A stretch of 64,000 nt of DNA from CBDFKB01 sp965248715 (GTDB lineage Bacteria > Pseudomonadota > Alphaproteobacteria > Rhizobiales > Rhizobiaceae): positions 310,001 through 374,000 of the forward strand of contig CBDFKB010000008.1 in NCBI GenBank assembly GCA_965248715.1, written 5' to 3'. The notes below the pieces were generated by a model, which was not told the DNA's origin, made no database searches, and saw only the letters and a program-made list of their open reading frames with translations. The translations under genes were made by a program, and so were the position numbers. Below, in pieces: positions 52,790 through 60,551 of the stretch (position 1 is the first letter of the stretch; each line of letters begins with the position of its first letter).

Positions 52790-52890
52790 TAGCGCTTGTC
52801 ACCAAGCCTTGGGCTCGCTTCGTCGCGCTATCTGATTGTTTGTCGCGTATTCTTATCCGAAAACCGCTACACACTTTTCGGGAATACGCT
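52789..52890 (-). repeat. Palindromic intergenic repeat A, copy 7, alternative stem type
   Basis: This minus-strand copy is of the same stem class as copy 5 (GCGTATTCCCGAAAA against TTTTCGGATAAGAATACGC). It truncates the transposase remnant on its left and is joined head to tail with copy 8. Confidence 0.9.
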
Positions 52891-52991
52891 TAGCGCTTGT
52901 CACGAAGCCTTGGGCTCGCTTCGTCGCGCTATCTGTTTGTTTATGCGTGTCATTTTTCCCAAAACCGGTACCCACTTTTGGGTGACACGCA
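52891..52991 (-). repeat. Palindromic intergenic repeat A, copy 8
   Basis: This minus-strand full copy has the GTGTCA/TGACAC stem. As at 32.9-33.1 kb, a copy of each stem type is placed in tandem without spacer. On the element's own strand the order is the same (GTGTCA type first, GTATTC type second). Confidence 0.9.
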
Positions 52992-53068
52992 CTAGTGGTT
53001 CGATTCCAACATTTGCGTCCCGTTGCAACACTGTGATTTGCAGATGTTGGAATCAAAAGAACCACTAG
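52992..53068. repeat. Palindromic element B
   Basis: This 77-bp element has perfect terminal arms CTAGTGGTTC/GAACCACTAG. An inner pair GATTCCAACAT-T-TGC / GCA-G-ATGTTGGAATC has a single mismatch. It abuts repeat A copy 8 and would form one long hairpin. Confidence 0.9.
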
Positions 53069-53080
53069 CAAGATATTGAG

Positions 53081-53161
53081 TCTAGTGGAATTTCTAAATT
53101 TGACATTTGACAAACGGCGAAGCCGCAAATGGGCACCAAATGTCAAATTCATTCCACTAGA
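53081..53161. repeat. Palindromic element C
   Basis: This 81-bp element has perfect terminal arms TCTAGTGGAAT/ATTCCACTAGA and perfect inner arms AATTTGACATTTG/CAAATGTCAAATT. It shares the CTAGTGG end with element B but differs inside. Confidence 0.9.
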
Positions 53162-53850
53162 GCATGTCATGACGGCGCTAAGCCGCTAACAACAGATGCC
53201 TTTGCCGATACATAAACCGGTTCTACAATTTCAGTCGACGCCGTTCAATTGTCGGGCACAAATCAACGATAACATTCGAGGCTAACTTGGCCGAGATGGC
53301 CGAGATGGTGGGGTGTCTCTCCTCAAATTTCGGGCAAGTTCAAGCAGCAGCGATTTAGATTTTTTCGCTCACGGGCCGTAACCCGCCTTGCGGCGCGGGT
53401 CGCACGGCGTGGCGCATAGGCGCCGGGCCGCGTTCGTTGCCTGAAACGCAGCGCGAACCCTATTGAAGGGGTATGCTATTGGACCCGTTGAAAAACATGG
53501 TTATTACGCGGGTTTGTGCGCTGGCGCCAAGATCATTCCTGGACTATACCGACATCCGGCGATCAATAATACCAAAGGAACTTGATATTGACTCATATGA
53601 CCACGACAATTTTGTCTTTTGACGAGGCGGATTGCGTAACCTGGTGCCAACCCACCACAAGCGGGCTCCAACAAGGTCAAAGGGCAAAATCGTGTAGCCA
53701 TTTTACTACGCAATATCAAAGTATTAGAACCTTTTCAGGTGAGACAAATAGGCCAATATCAAGTTCCTTTGGTATAAGAGGCACGCGGTTGGGGCAAACA
53801 ATGAAATATCAGGACCCATAGGCCAGCGGCAAATTGCCAATCAAAAAAAG
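53162..53850. other. 689-bp gene-free repeat region
   Basis: No convincing gene lies here. It contains a GC-rich segment (53385-53450) sharing a 21-bp block with 57868-57888. It also contains an element bounded by inverted copies of the repeat D end at 53567 and 53776. The remainder is AT-rich sequence before the nucleotide-sugar dehydratase gene and presumably includes its promoter. Confidence 0.6.
53567..53776 (-). repeat. Repeat D-related element with inverted ends
   Basis: The ends are inverted copies: TACCAAAGGAACTTGATATT starts at 53570 on the plus strand and its reverse complement lies at 53755-53774. Internally, read on the minus strand, a segment of about 95 bp (53605-53700) matches 57256-57350. 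The match includes an identical 25-bp block (53650-53674 against 57284-57308) and a further GTCAAAAGACAAAA match. It resembles a small non-autonomous mobile element. Confidence 0.65.
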
Positions 53851-55815
53851 ATGAATCGAACCAATCAATTAATTGCAAATCTATTGCGCCTAAGCCGCAT
53901 CCAAAAACGGCTGATTCAGGTCGCGGTCGATTGCGCCTTGATTGTGACATGCTTCGTACTGGCGATGCTGTTGCGCCTGGAAAGCTGGTCGTTCATTTTC
54001 GTCAGCCAAGCCTGGTATGCCATGGTGCTGACAATCCCGGTTAGCATTTTGATATTCATCAAATTGGGGTTCTACCGGCAAATTATCCGCTATGTCGGCA
54101 GCAACGCGCTTTACATAATTTTGTTCGGCGTCGCCGCTTCCGCGGCAATCCTTGCCACATACAGCCTATTATTTCCCCGCTATGTGCCGCGATCGGTTCC
54201 CTTGATCTATTTTCCTATGGCCTTTTTGACGGTTGGTGGCATTCGACTAGCCGCCCGGTCATTACTGGAGTTTTCGCTTGGGACAACAAAGGCAAAAAAC
54301 AAGTTGCTGATATACGGCGCCGGCGATACCGGGCAGCACTTGGCCCGTTCTTTGCGCCAGGGAACCGAATTCGAACCGGTCGGATATTTAGACGATTCGG
54401 CCAGGCTTCATAACATGAAGGTTGCCGGCTATCCGGTCTATGATCCATCAACGATTGAAAAACTGGTCGGCGAGCTTGGTATCACCAATGTATTGTTGTC
54501 GATGCCCGAGGCGAGCCGTCAGCGTCGCGCCGAAATCATTGCCGGGCTTGAACAATATCCGATCAAGGTACAAACGATCCCGCGCACCGCTGATCTGGTT
54601 ACCGGAAAAGCTAAGGTCACCGAAGTGCGCGAAGTGTTCTTGGAGGATCTGTTAGGTCGCGAAGCAGTGGCACCGCAGGAAGAACTGATGAATGCTAACA
54701 TTCGCGGCCAAGTGGTGCTGGTAACCGGCGCCGGCGGATCGATCGGCAGTGAACTTTGCCGGCAGATTTTGGCCCGTGAACCGGAAACTATCTTGCTGCT
54801 TGATAGTTCCGAATCGGCGCTCTACCTGATCGACCAGGAATTGCAGGCGATCGTGGGCGCAAAGCATTTGTCGGCACAAGTGGTGCCCTTGTTGGGTTCC
54901 GTACGCGACCATGGCCGATTAGGTATCATATTCCGCAGATATGAAATTGCTACTGTATTTCATGCCGCGGCCTATAAGCATGTACCGATGGTCGAACATA
55001 ATGTGATCGAGGGCATCAGGAACAATACATTCGGCACGCTGGCGATTGTAGATGCGGCCGCCGCCGGTGGGGTTAAAGCGTTCATTTTGATCTCTACTGA
55101 CAAAGCGGTGCGGCCAACCAATGTGATGGGCGCATCGAAGCGGATCGCCGAGCTGATATGCCAGGCGAAACAAATCGAGCACCCCGACACGCGGTTCTCC
55201 ATCGTGCGTTTTGGCAATGTGCTTGGCTCTTCGGGTTCAGTCATTCCTTTGTTTCGCAAACAGATTTTGCATGGCGGCCCGGTAACGGTCACCGACCCTG
55301 AAGTAACGCGCTTTTTCATGGCCATTCCCGAAGCGGCCCAACTGGTTATCCAAGCAGGAGCGATTGCCACTGGTGGAGACGTATTTTTGCTCAATATGGG
55401 AAAACCGATCAATATCGATGAACTGGCGGCCCGCATGATCAAATTGTCCGGGTTCCAGCCCTATAGAGCCAGATCGCCGTCGGATGTTGGTCCGGTGGTG
55501 GGCGAAATCAAAATTATCTATACCGGACTAAGGCCGGGCGAAAAGAAACATGAGGAGCTTCTTGTAAGCGAAGTGGCGCAATCAACGGTTCATCCAAAAA
55601 TAGTTTCCGCCGTGGAAAAAGGGATGGAATGGCAAGAACTAAAACCGATACTCAATGAACTGCTGTTGGCATGCAATGGCAATGACCTCAACCAAATTCG
55701 GAAAATTCTCCAAAGCCTGTCGATCGAGTATGAACCTGCCTCAGAACAGGTCGATTACATCAAAGAACTAGAGCATGGCGATGCCGACAAGGATGTTGCG
55801 GCAAGGCTCCATTGA
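53851..55815 (+). CDS. Membrane-bound nucleoside-diphosphate-sugar 4,6-dehydratase (WbpM/FlaA1/CapD family)
   Basis: This 654-residue protein has four N-terminal helices (about residues 20-125), a CoA-binding-like Rossmann domain (about 145-270: I-Y-G-A-G-D-T-G-Q-H) and a C-terminal short-chain dehydratase domain. The latter has V-T-G-A-G-G-S-I-G-S-E (about 290) and the active-site stretch S-T-D-K-A-V-R-P-T-N-V-M-G-A-S-K-R. It likely converts UDP-GlcNAc to a 4-keto-6-deoxy sugar for surface polysaccharide or flagellin glycosylation. The ATG at 53851 follows the repeat region. The next gene encodes a FkbM methyltransferase, fitting glycan modification. Confidence 0.92.
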   Translation: MNRTNQLIANLLRLSRIQKRLIQVAVDCALIVTCFVLAMLLRLESWSFIFVSQAWYAMVLTIPVSILIFIKLGFYRQIIRYVGSNALYIILFGVAASAAILATYSLLFPRYVPRSVPLIYFPMAFLTVGGIRLAARSLLEFSLGTTKAKNKLLIYGAGDTGQHLARSLRQGTEFEPVGYLDDSARLHNMKVAGYPVYDPSTIEKLVGELGITNVLLSMPEASRQRRAEIIAGLEQYPIKVQTIPRTADLVTGKAKVTEVREVFLEDLLGREAVAPQEELMNANIRGQVVLVTGAGGSIGSELCRQILAREPETILLLDSSESALYLIDQELQAIVGAKHLSAQVVPLLGSVRDHGRLGIIFRRYEIATVFHAAAYKHVPMVEHNVIEGIRNNTFGTLAIVDAAAAGGVKAFILISTDKAVRPTNVMGASKRIAELICQAKQIEHPDTRFSIVRFGNVLGSSGSVIPLFRKQILHGGPVTVTDPEVTRFFMAIPEAAQLVIQAGAIATGGDVFLLNMGKPINIDELAARMIKLSGFQPYRARSPSDVGPVVGEIKIIYTGLRPGEKKHEELLVSEVAQSTVHPKIVSAVEKGMEWQELKPILNELLLACNGNDLNQIRKILQSLSIEYEPASEQVDYIKELEHGDADKDVAARLH

Positions 55816-56230
55816 TATCAAGGCCCGGTTTCGGTCCAGAACCCGCAAAAAATTTATTGCCGTCAATATTGCCAATGTGCGAACCTCTGATACGGTCATT
55901 ATCACAATCAGTGTTTGGGGAAAGTTGGTGGGCTACCAAAACGAGTTGTCGTTGAGCGCCTTTCTTGGCGGTGATATGGATTGACACCAAGAAGCGGTGC
56001 TGCATTTCGCTCCAGATTGCGAAATAGATCATTGTGCCTCGAACCGGTCTTCCGAAGAAACTGATTTTATTGAATTAGTGGGGCATTCGAACCGACTAAA
56101 ACCGTTGCGCCCCTGGCAACAAAAGGCGATCGATATCTTGACGCTACGCGATTTACGAAATCAGTCGCGAGCATTTATAGCCATAATTTCGGTTAACGCG
56201 CCTCCTGGTGCCTATTGCTTTGTGGCGAAT
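55816..56230. other. 415-bp region between the dehydratase and FkbM genes
   Basis: An open frame continuous with the FkbM gene reaches back to a GTG at 55997. Its residues before 56231 show no family similarity that I recognise, so I leave it out. Small frames (for example 55775-55984) overlap the dehydratase end and lack features. CTTGG-CG-GTG / CAC-CAAG around 55960-55990 could form a weak hairpin. Confidence 0.5.
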
Positions 56231-56965
56231 ATGCTTATCCAATTGCGGCGGCGGCCCTACCGGATATCCTATGATCAATTCAATCGTTTGTTTATGGCCA
56301 ATGATGATGATTGGAGTATCCATTTTTGCCAACGCCTGCGCCACAAGCGATACAAGAATGGAATTCGCAAATTCTCGCAATCGCTTGCCGATGATTATTT
56401 GCTTGAACAGATCAAGGTCAAGCCCGGCGACGTGATGATTGATTGCGGCGCCAATATCGGTGAATTGGGTATTTGGGCGCACAAACACCAAATGCGGTAC
56501 ATTGCATTCGAGCCCGAGCCGGCCGAAGCGCGATGTTGCGATTTAAACAATTTCAACGGAAATTCTGAAACCCGTCGTCAAGCGCTTTGGAACCGGCATG
56601 AAACATTGAATTTCTATTCCAAACCACAATCGGCTGACAGTTCGCTGGTCAGCTTTGATCAGAACAGTGAAAAATTCCCGGTTGAAGCGATTCCGCTTGA
56701 TGAATTTATCGAAGCCGAAAAAGTGCAATCGATCCGCATATTGAAAGTGGAAGGGGAGGGAGCCGAACCGGAAATTCTGCAAGGTGCGACAAAGGCGCTC
56801 AAATGCACCGATTACGTTAGCGTCGACTGCGGTTGCGAGCGTGGCGAGGAACAACAGGCAACCGTTGTCGGAGTAACCAATATTTTGCAGGCAAACGGTT
56901 TTACGTTAATCGACGCCAAATTCCCAAGGGTCGTATTTCTATTTCGCCGCAACGATTTGACGTAA
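56231..56965 (+). CDS. FkbM-family methyltransferase
   Basis: The protein is 244 residues from this start. The SAM-binding segment D-V-M-I-D-C-G-A-N-I-G-E-L-G (about residues 69-82), I-A-F-E-P-E-P and the late I-L-K-V-E-G-E-G-A-E-P-E-I-L-Q-G are diagnostic of the FkbM family, which methylates sugars or other small molecules. I chose the ATG at 56231 because the family pattern begins here; the frame could extend to a GTG at 55997 (322 residues). The neighbouring dehydratase suggests a role in surface glycan decoration. Confidence 0.8.
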   Translation: MLIQLRRRPYRISYDQFNRLFMANDDDWSIHFCQRLRHKRYKNGIRKFSQSLADDYLLEQIKVKPGDVMIDCGANIGELGIWAHKHQMRYIAFEPEPAEARCCDLNNFNGNSETRRQALWNRHETLNFYSKPQSADSSLVSFDQNSEKFPVEAIPLDEFIEAEKVQSIRILKVEGEGAEPEILQGATKALKCTDYVSVDCGCERGEEQQATVVGVTNILQANGFTLIDAKFPRVVFLFRRNDLT

Positions 56966-57025
56966 TAATACCAAGGCAACTTAATATTGGCTCATTTGAT
57001 GGATGCAAACCGGTTCATTCGGCTA
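56966..57025 (+). repeat. Intergenic repeat D, copy 2
   Basis: It begins directly after the FkbM stop codon with TAATACCAAGG and closely matches the copy at 32871-32928 through ATGGATGCAAACCGGTT. Confidence 0.8.
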
Positions 57026-57158
57026 GAAGCAAAACGCACCGCGATGCCAGGGTATTGGGCCAGGGTATCGGGCAGGTTTTGCAACAACGTTGGAAACGTA
57101 TGGGCAAAAACCAGCACCGTGGTTTTGCGATAATCACCGGTTTAAAACCCAAGCACAG

Positions 57159-57199
57159 GGCGCTTTTCGGTGCCCGAAATCGGGCGGAAAAGCGCCTTT
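57159..57199 (+). terminator. Probable terminator hairpin downstream of the FkbM gene
   Basis: Outer arms GGCGCTTTTC/GAAAAGCGCC and inner arms GCCCG/CGGGC form a long stem followed by TTTA. It is almost 200 bp after the stop codon, so repeat D copy 2 would lie in the transcript. Confidence 0.5.
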
Positions 57200-57255
57200 A
57201 GTGGGCTGGTTTGCGCCACCACGAGAGGTTGGAGTGCATTGAAAGATAACCACAA

Positions 57256-57350
57256 TATGGCCGCACGATTTTGTTTGCTGAAATTGTTGGAGCCCGCTTG
57301 TGGTGGGTCCGCGCCACGGCACGGTCGCCACCTAGTCAAAAGACAAAACC
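57256..57350 (+). repeat. Second copy of the 53.6-kb element interior
   Basis: About 95 bp matches, in inverted orientation, 53605-53700. An identical 25-bp block lies at 57284-57308 and further matches include GCACGATTTTG and GTCAAAAGACAAAA. Confidence 0.75.
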
Positions 57351-57606
57351 CTGGCGCTCGGCATGGGAAAAACCGGTAAATCGGCAAGCTGGACCATGCT
57401 GGCTCACCGGTGCAAAACGCACATCCATTGAGTATTCTGATTAACGGGGGTTCGCCGCCAGTATTTCGGTCGATCTTTGCGCAGGGAAATCGCCGTTGCG
57501 ATTGCGTTTCGCCTCTGGACAGGTACTAGGCCAGGCAATATAACCCGCTGGATTTTGCGGCCCTGCCGCAGATATTTGCGGTTGGCCAATCGCCCGAGCC
57601 GTCGAT

Positions 57607-57682
<76 letters not shown>

Positions 57683-57943
57683 AATTGGACTTTCCGGCAC
57701 GAACACTCTCTAACACCTTGAAAGGTTGGGAGGTTTTGGCGGTTCGATAACCCTCATTTCGGCAGTAGGCTATGGGCTCGGAGAAGGCCAGCCTGAGACT
57801 CTGAATGAACGCGCCCTGGTACATTTTGAGAGTGCTGTTGTTTCATAGTTCATTTGGCTGGGCGGATGTGGCGCATAGGCGCCGGGCCACTTTCATGGCC
57901 TGAAGCGCGCCGCAGTTCCGATCGAACGCGACACACCAAATGA

Positions 57944-60379
57944 TCAAAAATCGAGATTTGCCACCGATAGTGCGTTTTCGGTAATAAACACCCGCCGCGG
58001 CTCCACTTCCTCACCCATCAATTGGGAGAACAAAGTGTCGGCGTCGACCGCATTGGCGATTTTGACCTGCATCAGGGTACGGACATTGGGATCAAGGGTG
58101 GTTTCCCACAATTGTTCGGGGTTCATTTCGCCCAACCCCTTATAGCGCTGCACCGATACACCCTTGCGCCCGGCAGCAAACACCGTGTCCAACAATGCCC
58201 TGGGCCCGGAAACCATGTGCTCGGCGTCGCGGCGGCGGAAAATTGGCCGGCGGGCAAATGCTGCCTGTAATTGTGGGGCAAATTGATCGAGCCGCATGAC
58301 GTCGGCGGCGCCGGTCAGCGCCTGGTCGATGCGGGCGATTTCTTTAACCCCCCTAACCGTGCGCTCGAACAACAGCCCGCCATTGTCCTCGACCTGGCCG
58401 ACCCAACCGCGCTCGGTTTCCTCGGAAATCATGTCGAGCCGGCGTGCCACATACTCGGCGGCCTGCACGGTGCGTTCTGTATCTTCAAGTACTTGGGTAT
58501 TTAACATGCCGGCAATCGCCGCCTGTTCGACCACGTTCTTGTCATAACGCTGATGTAGCCCGCTGATCAGGCCGCGCACGGCAATGCAGATATTGATCAG
58601 TTCGCGCAAATCGCTGCCGGTTCTAACCTCGCCATCGGCCAGTTCCAGGCTGGCGTCGTCCAGACCGCCCTGTACTAGATATTCCTCAAGCGCACGCTCG
58701 TTCTTTAGATATTGGCCGCTCTTGCCGCGGGTCACCTTATAGAGCGGCGGCTGGGCGATATACAAATGGCCATTGTCGATCAACTCCCGCATCTGGCGGA
58801 AAAAGAACGTCAACAACAAGGTGCGGATGTGGGCGCCATCCACATCCGCATCGGTCATGATGATAATTTTGTGATAGCGCAACTTGCCGATGTTAAATTC
58901 ATCTTTGCCGATGCTGGTGCCAAGTGCGGTGATCAAGGTGCCGATTTCCTGGCTCGAAAGCATTTTGTCGAAGCGCGCCCGCTCGACATTGAGGATTTTT
59001 CCCCGCAACGGCAACACAGCTTGGTTGCTGCGGGCGCGACCCTGTTTGGCCGAACCGCCGGCGCTGTCGCCTTCGACTAGAAACAGTTCCGATTTCGCCG
59101 GGTCGCGCTCCTGGCAATCGGCCAATTTGCCGGGCAGCGACGCCATGTCGAGCGCACCCTTGCGGCGGGTCAGGTCGCGTGCTTTACGCGCAGCTTCACG
59201 GGCGGTCGCCGCCTCAACCACTTTTGAGACAATGATTTTTGCTTCGGCTGGATTTTCTTCCAACCACCGGTTGAGCGCTTCGTTGATCAGGCCTTCGACC
59301 ACCGGGCGCACTTCCGAGGAAACCAACTTGTCCTTAGTTTGGGAGGAAAATTTCGGATCCGGCACCTTGATCGACAGCACGCAGGTTAGCCCCTCGCGGC
59401 AATCGTCACCGGTTAGCGATACTTTCTCCCTTTTTAAAATGCCCGAGCGCTCGGCGTATCCGGTTACCTGGCGAGTCAACGCAGCGCGAAATCCTGCCAG
59501 ATGAGTGCCACCGTCACGCTGTGGAATGTTGTTGGTAAAACACAGCACATTTTCATGGTAGGATTCGTTCCACCACAATGCTGCCTCGACGACCACGTCA
59601 TTGCGCTCCGCATTTACCGCTACCGGATTGGGCACCAACGGGGATTTCGAGCGGTCGAGATAGCGCACAAATGCATCAAGCCCGCCGGAATAAACAAACT
59701 CTTCGCGCCGCTCCTCGACACCGCGATCATCACTGAGCACAATATGCACGCCAGAATTCAGGAATGCCAGCTCACGCAATCTATGTTCCAAGGTCGAGTA
59801 GTCGAATTCCGTCATCGTGAACGTTACTGTCGACGGCATGAACGTGACTTTGGTGCCCGAGCGCCCTTCGCTCTTGCCGGTAACCGCCAGCGGCGCATCG
59901 GCGACCCCGTCGCTAAAGCGCACCTCGTGGATTTGGCCACCACGGGTGACGGTCAGGTGTAGCCACTGCGACAGCGCGTTTACCACCGACACGCCGACCC
60001 CATGCAGCCCGCCAGACACCTTGTAGGAGTTCTGGTCGAATTTCCCGCCGGCGTGAAGCTGGGTCATAATCACTTCGGCCGCTGAAATGCCTTCACCCTC
60101 GTGGACCTCGGTGGGAATGCCGCGCCCATTGTCGGTTACCGTACACGAACCATCCGCATTAAGCGTTACCGTTACCCGGTCCGCATGGCCCGCCAAGGTT
60201 TCATCAATGGCGTTGTCGACCACCTCATAGACCATGTGATGCAGGCCCGAGCCGTCATCAGTGTCGCCAATATACATGCCAGGCCGTTTGCGCACCGCAT
60301 CAAGGCCCTTGAGAACCTTGATCGACTGGGCGCCATATTCCTCGGTATCGGTGGTCAGATTATCAGCGCTCGTGTTCAT
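57944..60379 (-). CDS. gyrB: DNA gyrase subunit B
   Basis: This 811-residue protein is the ATPase subunit that, with GyrA, introduces negative supercoils. The GHKL ATP site has E-V-V-D-N-A-I-D-E and G-R-G-I-P-T with G-G-L-H-G-V-G-V-S-V-V-N. The TOPRIM domain has E-G-D-S-A-G-G-S-A (about 430) and D-A-D-V-D-G-A-H-I-R (about 505), and the C-terminal tail has Q-R-Y-K-G-L-G-E-M-N-P-E-Q-L. I start at the ATG at 60379; the frame's extension to 60427 has no conserved sequence. It is not adjacent to dnaA, dnaN or recF in this window. Confidence 0.97.
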   Translation of the reverse strand: MNTSADNLTTDTEEYGAQSIKVLKGLDAVRKRPGMYIGDTDDGSGLHHMVYEVVDNAIDETLAGHADRVTVTLNADGSCTVTDNGRGIPTEVHEGEGISAAEVIMTQLHAGGKFDQNSYKVSGGLHGVGVSVVNALSQWLHLTVTRGGQIHEVRFSDGVADAPLAVTGKSEGRSGTKVTFMPSTVTFTMTEFDYSTLEHRLRELAFLNSGVHIVLSDDRGVEERREEFVYSGGLDAFVRYLDRSKSPLVPNPVAVNAERNDVVVEAALWWNESYHENVLCFTNNIPQRDGGTHLAGFRAALTRQVTGYAERSGILKREKVSLTGDDCREGLTCVLSIKVPDPKFSSQTKDKLVSSEVRPVVEGLINEALNRWLEENPAEAKIIVSKVVEAATAREAARKARDLTRRKGALDMASLPGKLADCQERDPAKSELFLVEGDSAGGSAKQGRARSNQAVLPLRGKILNVERARFDKMLSSQEIGTLITALGTSIGKDEFNIGKLRYHKIIIMTDADVDGAHIRTLLLTFFFRQMRELIDNGHLYIAQPPLYKVTRGKSGQYLKNERALEEYLVQGGLDDASLELADGEVRTGSDLRELINICIAVRGLISGLHQRYDKNVVEQAAIAGMLNTQVLEDTERTVQAAEYVARRLDMISEETERGWVGQVEDNGGLLFERTVRGVKEIARIDQALTGAADVMRLDQFAPQLQAAFARRPIFRRRDAEHMVSGPRALLDTVFAAGRKGVSVQRYKGLGEMNPEQLWETTLDPNVRTLMQVKIANAVDADTLFSQLMGEEVEPRRVFITENALSVANLDF

Positions 60380-60551
60380 ATTTGCTTTTCTGAAGACCGC
60401 AATGACACCAGCCGCCAAGGCTAGCATTTCAGGTGCGAATCAATTGGTTGCTTGCTGAAACATATAGGAATTCTCAACGACAATCGCCAGGACCGCATTC
60501 GGTTCGTTTGTCTTGCAATCTTGGCGATAACTTTGAGCCTGGTCGACCGGA

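Larger units (their letters stand above)
57026..57606. other. Gene-free region before tRNA-Phe
   Basis: It contains a hairpin with perfect arms GGCGCTTTTC/GAAAAGCGCC (57159-57196) followed by TTT, a plausible terminator for the FkbM transcript. It also contains the 57256-57350 segment homologous to the element at 53.6 kb. The open frames here lack ribosome sites and family features; none is called. The tRNA promoter should lie in its last 60 bp. Confidence 0.6.

Noticed and set aside
53582..53821. 79-codon frame in the repeat region
   Set aside because: It lies wholly inside a repeated element whose other copy has no such frame.
55997..56230. N-terminal extension of the FkbM protein
   Set aside because: The frame is open but shows no family similarity and begins with an isolated GTG; kept only as an alternative start.
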